Positions 29,855 to 40,399 of a stretch of DNA of 64,000 nt are shown in pieces; within the stretch, counting starts at the first letter, position 1, and the number at the start of each line of letters is the position of its first letter. The position numbers and the translations under genes are program-made. Source of the DNA: Pseudo-nitzschia pungens. Its lineage: Eukaryota > Bacillariophyta > Bacillariophyceae > Bacillariales > Bacillariaceae. The stretch covers positions 8,618,001 to 8,682,000 of the forward strand of contig CM074759.1 of assembly GCA_037355855.1 (NCBI GenBank), given 5' to 3'. The notes beneath the pieces are model-generated. The model saw nothing but the letters and a program-made list of their open reading frames with translations. It was not told where the DNA came from and searched no databases.

Positions 29855-31512
29855 TTAAAGACTGGCCAACGCGATCTCGTTACTGCCAGTAAAGTCCTCC
29901 TCATCTTCATTTACATCTAGCAAAGCTTGTAGCTCCGGACTAATGTATTCAGTAACTTCTTCCTCCTGCACCCAGTCCTCATCGCACGGACTGTTGTTGT
30001 TGTCATCGTTTTCACTCTCGCGATGGAGCCTCTCTCTCAATCTTTCCTCAAACTCTCTACCCGTTCTCGGATCTTTCCTCAGCACATCAATCTCCCTGCA
30101 CAAGTTATTGAACAGTGCTAGACCTTCCTTCGACCATGATTGCTCCTCTCCACTGTATTGGTCACAAAATTTCTTTTTCTTCCTCCTTCTCACAATCCTT
30201 GCTCCGCCGTTCCTCTTTTGCTCAACATGATTCACCCAAACATCATACTCATTATGAATCATCATCAATGCAAATGCTTCATCGCTTTCTGTGAATATTT
30301 CACTCAGCAAACATGTCGTCTTTTTGCATCTGTAGCCCCTCTCTAATGGAGAGATGCTTGATAGAATCCGAGTCACAAAGTAATAAAAATCATCATTTTC
30401 ACTGTTGTTGTCATACCTTCTGTACCCTGGGTTGAGTCCCAGCTTCTTTCTAGTACTAGTTCCACTACTACTAGTACTCTCCCGCATCACAATCTCCACT
30501 TTACCTGGAAAGGAATCTGGCACAATGCCTTCACGATCGCGTGTGTCCTCTAGTACGACGCGTACACAGCAGTAGAAAGTGTTAGAGTAGCAGGGGAGGA
30601 TATAGTACCATCAATCTCAACCAAGCAGTAATAGCATCCAATTTATTCACTTAGTAAGCACGTACCGAGAAAATGTTTTCTAGCCAAAGTTTGAGCATTG
30701 TGCCGCAGCGTGGAAAGACCCTTGTACACCAACCTTCTGTTAAACCCATAAAAAATTTCAAATGAAATACCATGGGGTGGAACCACAGCTCGGGACGCAA
30801 TCGCTTTCTTCAAAATTTTTTTGACCTTACTCTCATCCATGATAAACTTCAATTCACGAAACCAACTATTTCTTATGTGCCGTGTCAACTGTGCTTCCAA
30901 ACCCGCGTCTTTTTGATGTTTCTTAAGTGTATCCGATTGCGCCTTAGTTATCTCCAATTTTGCTTCACTTACGGTTCGTACCATCTGTGGCTTTGGCTTC
31001 TTCCCTGTTGTAGTTGCCTCCAGCGTGGGCTCTTCTTTTTTTGTATCCTTCTGCAGTGTTGTCATATCCCTCTCTAAAGAAGCTACTTTCTGCTGGCTCT
31101 CTTTTAGCTGTTGTAGCAATGCTTCGTATGTGGGTCTTGGTGTTGTTTTGGTACCGGTCGTAATCGGTCTTGGTGTAACAACACCCGGGGCGGCGGGGGG
31201 TTTGTTGTTTGGTGGTGTGGTACCAACGAAAACCGCGGTCGGGTTGTTCTTGGTTCTTTTATTTTTTTCATCAGCACCACCTGAGGTGGGTGGTAGTTTT
31301 CGACTTGTCTTTGGGTTCGATTTCGTATGGGTAATACTAGCAGTAGTATCCTCACCTGTATTAGCATTGGATACAATTTTTCCACTTCGATTCTTTCTTG
31401 GTGCATTGCAATCTGCTTTCTTTTCTATTTGCTGATACTCATCATATACGGTAGGCATTTTTTCGGGCGTCGGAAGTAAAAAAAATACGAAGAAAAAATT
31501 ATGTGAAGCCAT
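29855..31512 (-). CDS. Two-exon accessory protein of the DNA transposon, 513 residues
   Basis: Exon 1 (31512-30666) ends in phase 1 after HFL; the intron 30665-30550 (116 nt) begins GTACGTGC and ends TACTAG; exon 2 (30549-29855) resumes in frame as EDTRDREGIVPDSFPG. The join gives 513 residues with no stop. The N-terminal half is Thr/Pro/Lys-rich with a coiled-coil stretch (EALLQQLKESQQKVASLERD). A basic region (TRHIRNSWFRELKFI) and KILKKAIASRAVVP follow. Exon 2 has a compact domain (FTESDEAFALMMIHNEYDVW, KFCDQYSGEEQSWSKEGLAL) and an acidic tail. I recognise no named domain; the W(S)xEG-type motif recalls accessory proteins seen in algal transposons, from memory only. A DNA-binding partner of the transposase is possible. 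Confidence 0.75.
30550..30665 (-). other. GT-AG intron, 116 nt
   Basis: Donor GTACGTGC at 30665-30658, acceptor TACTAG ending at 30550. The minus-strand frame on each side is open to within the intron and closes there (stop at 30643-30645 from upstream; stop just above the acceptor from downstream). Splicing restores one frame with a GAG codon spanning the junction. Confidence 0.75.
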
Positions 31513-32200
31513 AAAATTGTGAACACAGTTTTTTCACTACTAACAAAAAACCTGTTAATCATTTTCCTCTCACCATCCCCGCAACTTGTAATGTCATACA
31601 CTTCACTATGGAAATTGTAGGTGACGTGGCCAAATGTTTAAGAGGATTCCCACCCGCGCCATAATTTTTTTCTATCCACCTGTGCACATCTCTGTTCATT
31701 CTCTACTGTACCCATATTCACTACTGATTGCTGTATTGTTGGCTCTACTATTCCCCGCTGTACAGTAGGCAATAATTACTAATAGTACTACTACTACACA
31801 AGTATACCAGCAGCACCACCGGTTCAAGTATGAGTTGTACGAGGGATAGTACTGGCTGTGATAGATTCACATATATAATGACAATATCCATAGCTATGAC
31901 AAAAGGATCGTACAGTCTCTGTGGTACCCTTATGACCATAAGAGTCAGATGTGGTAGGATGGAGTCCTTCACAAGAATTATATTTTTCTTTGCCAATGGG
32001 CTAGATTACTATTTCTTTTGTCAGATTTTTCATCCTGCTTTATTCTATTTTATATTCTTGGACATACCAGTAACCAAACAATCATCATTATCTTACATAG
32101 CCACTTGTGTATCCATGCATTTTTAACACTCTAAGACAAGAAAACATTGGTCAGTATGATGCCCGTTCCGGAAAAAAGCATATTTTGGGGTGGATTTTGG
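31513..32200. other. Spacer in DNA transposon, no supported gene
   Basis: Upstream region of the two-exon gene. A 98-codon plus-strand frame (31830-32126) is rich in Phe/Ile/Tyr and looks non-coding. TAACACTCTAAG at 32126-32137 is a short match to the start of the Gypsy LTR and may be a relic or chance. Confidence 0.45.
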
Positions 32201-32224
32201 TCAACCGAGGATTTTTTTTACAAA

Positions 32225-32860
32225 GCAAGTGTCACATCCAAAATATAAGTTGCAGCAACTTTATACCCTTTTAGTATTCTAATAGATGCATATACTAACC
32301 ATTATTCAGTTCAGAACACAAATAATCTAGGACAATTTCACCCATGCACAGGAAATATGCACATTCTGTGCTGTAATTTTGTGTACCCAGAATTTCTCTC
32401 AGAAATCAGAACTTACATCCGAAATATAATTGGTAGCAACTTTATACCCTTTTAGTATTCTAATTGATGCATATACTGACCATTATTCACTGCGGAACAC
32501 AAATAATCTAGGACAATTTCACCCATCCACAGGAAATATGCACACTCTGTGCTGTAGTTTTGTGTACCCAGAATTTCTCTCAGAAATCAGAACTTACATC
32601 CGAAATATAATTGGTAGCAACTTTATACCCTTTTAGTATTCTAATTGATGCATATACTGACCATTATTCAGTGCGGAACACAAATAATCTAGGACAATTT
32701 CACCCATGCACAGGAAATATGCACATTATGTGCTGTAATTTTGTGTACCCAGAATTTCTCTAAGAAATCAGAACTTACATCCGAAATATAATTGGTAGCA
32801 ACTTTATACCCTTTTAGTATTCTAATTGATGCATATACTGACCATTATTTAAAGTATTCA
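32225..32860. repeat. 181-bp tandem repeat, about 3.5 copies
   Basis: Unit marked by GTAGCAACTTTATACCCTTT, CATATACTGACCATTATTCA, AATCTAGGACAATTTCACCC and TTTGTGTACCCAGAATTTCT. Copies start near 32250, 32432, 32612 and 32793. They are highly similar, so amplification was recent. It lies just beyond the 3' end of the acidic protein gene. Confidence 0.88.
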
Positions 32861-33001
32861 AAAAAAAGTATTCAAACATTACGAATTATTCACAATTTAT
32901 TAGATAAAATTACCAAATCACATTATACTATCTTTTATAATATTCCATTACACGCCCGTTGTCTTCCTTTTCTTGTTGGGTGTACCAAATTTTGCAGACT
33001 C

Positions 33002-35278
33002 CTACTTCTGTTGTGCCCTTGCTGGAGGCTTTCTCTCTGGCTTCGGTGGACCTGGTGGAGGATGCTTCTTCATATGAGGTGGAAGGTTTGACGTTGAGTT
33101 CTGTATCCTCTTCCCCTTTTTTTTCCTTTTCTTCTTTTTCACTCTGTCTTGTTCAGTCTCCTGTTCCTTGTTTTGAACACTATTACTGAGGCTTGCTACT
33201 TTCTTCTTCTCGTCCCCCCTTCTTTTCTGGTTGACGTTCTCGTGGGCGACTACAAAACAATTTTTCTTTCCTTCACGGACCGCACCATTCCCTTTCTTCT
33301 TGTAGCGTTGCTGCTCGCCCATCACAGCATTCACCGAGCGACGGAACAACCCTTTTTCTTCTGTTGTCATAGCTTTAGTCTCCTCCCGAACGATATCTTC
33401 CATCTGTTTCTCCGTCCACTTTTCTATTTCAGAGGGGGACACACTCTTGATGTCATCACGTTTGAATTTCCCATTTGTTGCCGGCGCAGCATCACCGAAG
33501 TTCCTATCGAAATAATCTTCCACAGTTTGCGTGTGATATGGTCCTGTCTCTTTACATTCGTTCTCCTTAAACCAATTGCCAGCACTGATTAATTGATCAC
33601 CAATTTGTTTTCTATATAGGTCAAATGCGGGATCGACAAGAAAGGTGAGTTTTGGTCCTTTCTTTCTCTGATAGTCCCAATCGGACTCAAAATTTGATTT
33701 AGCACTTGTTCTTGGAATGATGTCGTCGTAGGAACCCAAAAAGTTAATAAAGCCGGGACTTTTTTTTTGTTTATCCATATCTCCATAGGTGCTGCAAAAC
33801 TGAAGTTCTTTTACGTTTTTTGCAACCGTTGTTAGTTTTCCTCTAACGCCTTTGTCTTTCATGTTCTTGGCATTTTTTGGCTGTGTACTTTGTTTGCGGC
33901 CGAGCCTGCGTTCAATCCGTACCTCGTCATTGTCATAGTCGATTTTTTTGTTTTTTTTTGGGTTTGTGGCTTCGTTCGCTTTAGGAACGTCGTCCTCCAC
34001 AGCCCCGATGGCTTTGTTTTGGTTTGTGGCTTCGTTCGCTTTAGGCTCGTCGTCTTCCCCACCCCTGTCGTTGGCTTCGGCATCGTCGTCTTCGCTCGAA
34101 TCATCGTCCTCGCTCAAAGAATTGTTGGTTTTTCGGTCATCGTTGCCCTTGGCCCCGACGGGAGGATTACCTTTCTTTTCCTTTCGGTCCTTGTCTTCGT
34201 CATCGCTCGAATCGTCGTCTTCGCTTGAATCGTCGGCACCATGAGCCTCGAAAGAATTGTTGGTTTTGCGGTCGTCGTTGCCCTTGGCCCCGACGGGAGG
34301 ATTAACTTTCTTTTCCTTTCGATCCTTGTCTTCGTCCTGGCTCGAATCGTCGTCTTCGCTTAAATCGTCGTCATTATCTTTCTTTTCGGTTCGGGCCTTG
34401 TCTTCTTCTTGGCTCGAATCGTCGACACCACTAGGACCGTCGTCTTTCCCACCCCCGATGTCTTTGTTTCGGTTTGTGTCTTCCTTCGCTTTAGGACCGT
34501 CGTCTTCCCCACCCCCATCTCTCGAATCGTCGTCATTATTTTCCTTTTCGTTTCGGTCCCTGTCTTCGTCCTCGCTGAAATCGTCGGCACCGCGAGCCCC
34601 GAACGAATTGTTGGTCTGGGCCGGAGGATGCCGAAGAACCTCCTGCAAAGTGATATTTGTTATCTCACTTACCCAGTCTTGGTCATTGTCAGGATCGTCG
34701 GTTCCCTTAGCCCCGACGGAAGGATTAGTTTTATTTTTTGCGTTCTCTTCATTATCCGCCAAATCGTCGATTTCCTTAGCCCCGACGACAGGACTAATTT
34801 TATTTTGTTCATCATCTTCGCCTTCGTTATCTTTGGGATCGTCGGCTCCCTTAGCCCTGACGGGAGTAGGATTTGTTTGGGTTGTTTCGTCATTTTTCTC
34901 CCATGGGAAGTCAGGCATTCGCGGATGGGTGTCACGTTGCGATTCCCGGTCGTTGTCTTCATCCTCAGTGTCTTCATTCTCACTTTCCGAATCACTGTCT
35001 TCATTCTCACTTTCCGATTCTCCATCAGAAGATTCTTCAGTGTCGGTGGAATCTTGCTCAAGTTCCTCCTCATTCTCCGATACTGGTGGAGGTACATATT
35101 GGTCACGAGCAGGTACTGCTTCAGCACCATCATCACTGCTAGATGAATCCTCACGATAGTTTCGTTCGGGGGGTGAACGGGGTGATCTTCTCGGAGGATT
35201 TGTTCGTCGCCGTCTGGACCGATATGGATTTCCAGACCGACGAGATGGTGAATCTCTATTCCTTTTGTGCCTTGCCAT
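33002..35278 (-). CDS. Acidic repeat protein of the DNA transposon, 758 residues
   Basis: Starts at ATG 35278 with an Arg/Ser/Pro-rich N-terminus (MARHKRNRDSPSRRSGNPYR). It is followed by about 400 residues of Asp/Glu/Ser/Lys repeats in which PPVGAKGNDDRKTNNS and SSEDDDSSDDEDKDRKEKK recur, partly as near-exact DNA duplications (34100-34400). The C-terminal 300 residues are more complex: FINFLGSYDDIIPRTSAKSN, WDYQRKKGPKLTFLVDPAFD, YHTQTVEDYFDRNFGDAAPA and EIEKWTEKQMEDIVREETKA, then a Lys-rich and Pro-rich tail. No domain is recognised. The charge pattern suggests a nuclear, histone- or nucleic-acid-associated role, but that is inference. The long plus-strand frame over 34257-35159 is a shadow of the repeats. 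Confidence 0.7.
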   Translation of the reverse strand: MARHKRNRDSPSRRSGNPYRSRRRRTNPPRRSPRSPPERNYREDSSSSDDGAEAVPARDQYVPPPVSENEEELEQDSTDTEESSDGESESENEDSDSESENEDTEDEDNDRESQRDTHPRMPDFPWEKNDETTQTNPTPVRAKGADDPKDNEGEDDEQNKISPVVGAKEIDDLADNEENAKNKTNPSVGAKGTDDPDNDQDWVSEITNITLQEVLRHPPAQTNNSFGARGADDFSEDEDRDRNEKENNDDDSRDGGGEDDGPKAKEDTNRNKDIGGGKDDGPSGVDDSSQEEDKARTEKKDNDDDLSEDDDSSQDEDKDRKEKKVNPPVGAKGNDDRKTNNSFEAHGADDSSEDDDSSDDEDKDRKEKKGNPPVGAKGNDDRKTNNSLSEDDDSSEDDDAEANDRGGEDDEPKANEATNQNKAIGAVEDDVPKANEATNPKKNKKIDYDNDEVRIERRLGRKQSTQPKNAKNMKDKGVRGKLTTVAKNVKELQFCSTYGDMDKQKKSPGFINFLGSYDDIIPRTSAKSNFESDWDYQRKKGPKLTFLVDPAFDLYRKQIGDQLISAGNWFKENECKETGPYHTQTVEDYFDRNFGDAAPATNGKFKRDDIKSVSPSEIEKWTEKQMEDIVREETKAMTTEEKGLFRRSVNAVMGEQQRYKKKGNGAVREGKKNCFVVAHENVNQKRRGDEKKKVASLSNSVQNKEQETEQDRVKKKKRKKKGKRIQNSTSNLPPHMKKHPPPGPPKPERKPPARAQQK

Positions 35279-35640
35279 GATGTTTCACAGTGAACTGATG
35301 CTCCTGTGTGAAAATTGAAATTATGTTTGTTCATCTTAAAGGCTCCGAAGCATGAATTCATTAGGCAATTGCTTGATCGTAACAATTGATCTCGAAATGT
35401 TTAAAATGTAAACACGATGTGATCCTTTTTTTCACCGTGGAACAAAACAAGTTTGAACTGAATGTTTTGGAAACTGAAAAAAAACCGTTGTCCATAGGCA
35501 TTACTAACAGTCAGGGGTCGGTCATGCGTCGTGTGCAAGGTTTTGTTTAGCGGGTAATAATAATGATAGGAATAACGTATTGGTTTGCAAAGAAATCAAT
35601 GTTACTCCCACCACTTTCTGTTCGCATCGTGTTAAAATGT
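35279..35640. other. Upstream spacer of the acidic gene
   Basis: About 360 bp of AT-rich sequence between the acidic gene start and the 60-bp array. It probably contains the promoter of the minus-strand gene; no specific element is recognised. Confidence 0.4.
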
Positions 35641-35649
35641 ATTGTAGTA

Positions 35650-36415
35650 CAGCCTACTGCAAGCAACATACAGTGGTCACTACTAGCAAATAATATTACA
35701 GCCTAGTAGTGCTAACAACATACAGTGGGCACTATTATGATGCTAGCAAATAATATTACAGCCTAGTAGTGCTAGCGACATACAGTGGGCACTATTATGA
35801 TGCTAGCAAATAATATTACAGCCGAGTGCTAGCAAGCAACATAAAGTGGGCACTATTATGATGCTAGCAAATAATATTACAGCCGAGTGCTAGCAACATA
35901 GAGTGGGCAGTATTATGATGCTAGCAAATAATATTACAGCCTAGTAGTGCTAGCAACATACAGTGGGCACTATTACGATGCTAGCAAATAATATTACAGC
36001 CTAGTAGTGCTAGCAACATACAGTGGGCACTATTACGATGCTAGCAAATAATATTACAGCCTAGTAGTGCTAGCAACATGTAGTAGTGCTAGCAACATAG
36101 AGTGGGCAGTATTATGATGCTAGCAAATAATATTACAGCCTAGTAGTGCTAGCAACATAGAGTGGGCACTATTATGATGCTAGCAAATAATATTACAGCC
36201 GAGTGCTAGCAACACAGAGTGGGCAGTATTATGATGCTAGCAAATAATATTACAGCCTAGTAGTGCTAGCAACATACAGTGGGCACTATCGTAGTGCTAG
36301 CAACATACAGTGGGCACTATTACGATGCTAGCAAATAATATTACAGCCTAGTAGTGCTAGCAACATAGAGTGGGCAGTATTATTACAGCCCGGTGCTAGT
36401 AAATAATGTTACAGC
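35650..36415. repeat. 60-bp tandem repeat array
   Basis: About twelve copies of a unit containing CTAGCAAATAATATTACAGC, CTAGTAGTGCTAGCAACATA and CAGTGGGCACTATTATGATG. Some copies lack the CTAGTAGT part and are shorter. The unit contains GCTAGC palindromes. It separates the minus-strand acidic gene from the plus-strand Cys-rich gene. Confidence 0.9.
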
Positions 36416-37070
36416 CTAATGCCACTAGTATGATGCTCTCATACATACCAACCCTGGACAACCAACCACCACTTCGCGCCAAAAGATTTCTACCAGTACC
36501 GTACGTACAGTGTACACAGTACTGGAAACCTACACATCTCCTGCGTACAAGCTATACACACCAGTCATTTTTTGCGCGTCATTTTTTCTTTCACTCAGCC
36601 TGTAGACTTAGTACCATAATGTAGGTACGTGGATGTCTTATTTTTCCTTACCTGTAAAAACAGTACTGTCATGTACAGTATATAATGTTATTTTTTCTTG
36701 GCCTGTACAAACAGTACTGGCACGTACATACTTTATGTGCATTATTGCGGTGACTTTTGATGATCATCACAAAATCGATTTTCCGCCCCACATCGCCCTC
36801 GTCAAAATTTTCATAATTTTCATTTTTGTTTCGGTGTTGGAATTTTCTGGCCGGTCCAGTTGAAAGTGAACCACGAGGCGCCTGGTACCATCTTGGAGAG
36901 ACAAACGGCAAAGAAAGTATAGAACTGGCCACTCTTGAAATCTTTGTTACCGTTTTCTTTTGCTATCAAGGTAGGGTGGGCTGCAGTCCTCGAATCACCT
37001 GGCTTACCCAGATATCTACGAGTACGACGCTACGGACAACAAATATCGATCGTAGGAGGGACGACGACAA
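36416..37070. other. Spacer in DNA transposon, no supported gene
   Basis: Contains direct short repeats of TTATTTTTTCTTGGCCTGTA / TTATTTTTCCTTACCTGTAA with AAACAGTACTG (36635-36725). No coding region that I can support. Confidence 0.4.
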
Positions 37071-37650
37071 CAGGAGGTACGTACTTCACTTGAACCGATC
37101 GGGACGAAGAGGGAAGACGCAGAAAATCCTAACTAACGGTCTGTTGTTGATTTTGTTTTGTACATTCGGAATAGTGAGGGACGACGACGCCCATCGGAAC
37201 GAGGAGGGACGACGACGCCCATCGGAACGAGGAGGGACGACGACGCCCATCGGAACGAGGAGGGACGACGAAGCAAGGTACTTCACTTGAACCGATCGGG
37301 ACGAAGAGGGACGACTCAGAAAATCGTACCTAACGGTCTGTTGTTGATTTTGTTTTGTACGTTCGGAACAGTGAGGAACGGCGACGACGATTCGAACGAG
37401 GAGGGACGACGACGACGATCGGAACGAGGAGGGACGACGACGCCCATCGGAACGAGGAGGGACGACGACGCCCATCGGAACGAGGAGGGACGACGACGCC
37501 CATCGGAACGAGGAGGGACGACGAAGCAAGGTACTTCACTTGAACCGATCGGGACGAAGAGGGACGACTCAGAAAATCGTAACTAATGGTCTGTTGTTGA
37601 TTTTGTTTTGTACATTCGGAACAGTGAACGGCGACGACGATTGGAACGAG
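37070..37650 (+). repeat. Compound GAGGGACGACGACGCCCATC repeat
   Basis: Two to three long units of 200-270 bp, each made of CACTTGAACCGATCGGGACG, a CGGTCTGTTGTTGATTTTGT block and several copies of a 24-bp subunit CGCCCATCGGAACGAGGAGG(GACGA). The number of 24-bp subunits varies between units. Open frames here are repeat artefacts. Confidence 0.85.
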
Positions 37651-37789
37651 GAACGATCGGAAAAGGTATGCATAGTTTCCTAAAAATATTTTCATATTTT
37701 CTGCCTTTAAGATGTAGGTGAATCGTGTATTTTTGATTTAGACTCATTACTAGTACTAACATTTTTCACATCTATCCACCGCTTGTCGC

Positions 37790-38227
37790 CTAACACGATC
37801 GGAACAAAGAGCGACGACGATTTCGACGAAGACGATTGTAGCGAAGAGCGACGACGATTTCAGGGTCGACGACAAAGACGATCGAAACATAGCACGACGA
37901 CGATCTCAGGGACGACGAAGACGATCGAAGCGAAGAGGGAAGCGAAGGGCGACGACGATTTTGATCGTAGCGAAGAGCAACGACGATTTCAGGGACGACG
38001 ACAAAGACGATCGAAACGTAGCACAACGACGATCTCAGGGACGACGAAGGGCGACGACGATTTCGATCGTAGCGAAGAGCGACGACGATTTTAGGGACGA
38101 CGACAAAGACGATCGAAACGTAGCACAACGACGATCTCAGGGACGACGAAGACGATCGAAGCGAAGAGCAACGACGATTTCAGGGACGACGAAGACGACC
38201 GAAGTGAAGAGCAACGACCCTCACATA
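37790..38227 (+). repeat. GCGACGACGATTT repeat array, upstream flank
   Basis: Degenerate tandem units of GTAGCGAAGAGCGACGACGA, TTTCAGGGACGACGACAAAG and ACGATCGAAACGTAGCAC. It runs into the start of the Cys-rich gene; 89 codons of repeat are open in frame before the likely start at 38228. The same vocabulary forms the array at 40400-41060 beyond the gene. Confidence 0.8.
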
Positions 38228-40399
38228 ATGACACGATCCACATCTTCCAAGAGGAACAAAAAAATTGGGACCGACCTTGTTGAAAACAAGGAGATAAGGC
38301 AGGAGAGGTTGAGGAGAAAGGACGAGCAGAAAAGTAAGGACAATTCGTGCCGGTGCAATTTGGGTCGCATAGCGACGTTGACGCAGGCAAGTACAAGGGG
38401 GAAGAAGGGCACTAAGAACTGTCGACGCACCTCTGATGGAATTGTTTGCACAAGGTGTAACACATTTTCTTGCAGAAAATGCTTGCAGTCTATTTTTAGA
38501 CTCATTGAAAAAAGGACAGGCGGTAGCAACGTCGATCTGCCTGATGGGATCAAACAAATGAAAAATGCTTTGATTGATAACCGGAGAGAGGTATCAGTTT
38601 GTCACGGCTGTATTTTTGTTGATCAAAGAGAGGAGGTACTGAGGTCCCATCGTCATTTCATTCATGTGGAATGCAGACAAGTGCAACTTAGGTTTGATGG
38701 TTACATCGTGTTACCAGAGTACAATGTGATAATCGACACCCCTCTTATCTCGGAGAATGTCATTGATTGCCATGGATTCGGGAAGGAGCCAAACCTTGCT
38801 GGAGTGAAACATTTTGTCGTGGGGTACAATCTTGCTAGAGAAGCTGCAGCAATGGATGTTAGACCCATCAAACTTACCAACAATTCCGACACGGTGAAAA
38901 CAAGTGTGGTGAATGTCATGTGTCCCGGGATTGCCAATCCAAATAAAAAAAGAATGTACAGGGTGCAACTCATCGTAGTACATGGTTCCCAGTGTACCAA
39001 AGGCATCAATGAAGTTCCGGAATATACAGCGGCATCACTCAGCAATTCCAGGGTGTTCTCAGTTCAGGATCGTGGAGAAGAATGTGACGTTACCATCATT
39101 GTTGGAAGTTTTTCTGGATCACCTAAATTGGGACAGAAACAGAACCTGCTTTTGGCTCGGTTCTATCATGGAAGTGATGCTCTTCAAATGAAGCAGAAGG
39201 AGGTTCGATCGTTGTTTCTGGAAGTTCAGAAAATGACGAGAACTAACCACATAGAAAGGAGTCGTTCTGGGGGCAGCAGTGGAGTATACAGTGGACCAAC
39301 TCGAGCCCTCTTCCAGATGCTTGAAAACCCGAGTGTTACACCTAGGAAGGGAAATGCAACCTTCGTTGTTCCAGACGGGCACAAAATACGTGTGTTTTAC
39401 ATCAACAGAAGAGGACGTCCAATTCATTGGGCATATTCCAACCCTCAGTATGGAGGACAGATCGGGCCGATCACCAAGGATTTGTTTTCGCGATACAAAT
39501 TCTTTCAGCCATTCACAGCGTCGAAGATAGTCAGTGCGTTACTTCTGAGAGAGCTGAGCAACATTGTTGTTGAAGGAATGGAAGGGGTGCTGAATGTGGT
39601 ACCTCTTGCTGTTGCGCGAGAGTTGAGAAACCACAAGAAAGCCACGACCCGTGCAGGTTCGAATGACATTGGTGAAATTTTGTATCAGTTTTCTTCCCTT
39701 AATTCCACAACACTTGTGCAACACCCGGTCGGTCTTCACTATGACAAATTTGGTACAGACGAAGAAGGTACTGTTTTCAGTCTGGAGAACAAGGTTGGTT
39801 TTGCCACCAAAAACCCTGAATTTCACAGAAAATACGGAATGGGAAGGGGAGGTCGTGGTCCAGAAACATTTGTGTTCTGTTTGCTTGATTGGGGCAAACA
39901 CAGAAGAGCAAGACGTGCGGCCGAAGTTAATTTGCAGGCAGCGCAAGTAGAGCTCGCGCAACGACAGGCTGAGTGGCAAGCTGCGTTGGACCGTTGGATA
40001 GAAATCGATGAGAATCAAAATGCCACTCAGGATGAAAGGTATGAGGCAGAGGCGGAAGAAATGGCAACCCAAGCAGCTCATGATGAAGCCGTGGCAGCCA
40101 GAGACGCTGCCCAAGTTGCCTTTGATCAAGCAGATGCGGCCGTTGCTGAGGCTGATGCTGGAGCCAATAATCCCCCTGGGAATGACGATGAGGATGCTGG
40201 TGATGCTGGTTCTGATGCGGCCGTTGATGGGGCTGATGCTGGAGCCAATAATCCCCCTGGGAATGACGATGAGGATGCTGGTGATGCTGGTTCTGATTCA
40301 GATTCAGATTCGGATGCGGAATTCTACGACTCCGATTTGGAACTTTCGGAATCAGACACGGAGGCAGAGGACGTTTCAGAGTTCAGGCGGAACGACTGA
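38228..40399 (+). CDS. Cys-rich, coiled-coil protein of the DNA transposon, 723 residues
   Basis: Start chosen at ATG 38228 because upstream codons are repeat array; the frame is open from 37961 (812 codons). Numbering from 37961, a zinc-binding-type cluster holds Cys130, 132, 154, 163, 166, 171, 174, 214 and 217 (two CxxC pairs plus a later CxxC), followed by HRHFIHVEC. A 350-residue globular region (VKHFVVGYNLAREAAAMDVR, ECDVTIIVGSFSGSPKLGQK, RVFYINRRGRPIHWAYSNPQ) leads to HPVGLHYDKFGTDEEG with an HxD at 593-595. Next is a coiled coil (about 650-730, Ala/Gln/Glu-rich) and two copies of a GANNPPGNDDEDAGDAGSD acidic repeat. I do not recognise the family. It is the only plus-strand gene of the transposon and is bracketed by related repeat arrays. 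Confidence 0.75.
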   Translation: MTRSTSSKRNKKIGTDLVENKEIRQERLRRKDEQKSKDNSCRCNLGRIATLTQASTRGKKGTKNCRRTSDGIVCTRCNTFSCRKCLQSIFRLIEKRTGGSNVDLPDGIKQMKNALIDNRREVSVCHGCIFVDQREEVLRSHRHFIHVECRQVQLRFDGYIVLPEYNVIIDTPLISENVIDCHGFGKEPNLAGVKHFVVGYNLAREAAAMDVRPIKLTNNSDTVKTSVVNVMCPGIANPNKKRMYRVQLIVVHGSQCTKGINEVPEYTAASLSNSRVFSVQDRGEECDVTIIVGSFSGSPKLGQKQNLLLARFYHGSDALQMKQKEVRSLFLEVQKMTRTNHIERSRSGGSSGVYSGPTRALFQMLENPSVTPRKGNATFVVPDGHKIRVFYINRRGRPIHWAYSNPQYGGQIGPITKDLFSRYKFFQPFTASKIVSALLLRELSNIVVEGMEGVLNVVPLAVARELRNHKKATTRAGSNDIGEILYQFSSLNSTTLVQHPVGLHYDKFGTDEEGTVFSLENKVGFATKNPEFHRKYGMGRGGRGPETFVFCLLDWGKHRRARRAAEVNLQAAQVELAQRQAEWQAALDRWIEIDENQNATQDERYEAEAEEMATQAAHDEAVAARDAAQVAFDQADAAVAEADAGANNPPGNDDEDAGDAGSDAAVDGADAGANNPPGNDDEDAGDAGSDSDSDSDAEFYDSDLELSESDTEAEDVSEFRRND

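Noticed and set aside
34257..35159. 300-codon Ser/Leu-rich plus-strand frame
   Set aside because: Shadow of the Asp/Glu-rich minus-strand gene; Ser/Phe/Val bias is what the complement of GAT/GAA codons gives.
37961..38227. N-terminal 89 codons of the Cys-rich gene as real protein
   Set aside because: They are translated tandem repeat; the first convincing Met is at 38228.
38228..40399. Firm assignment as a TET/JBP-type oxygenase
   Set aside because: Only an HxD is visible; the expected downstream His and Arg at suitable spacing are not convincing.
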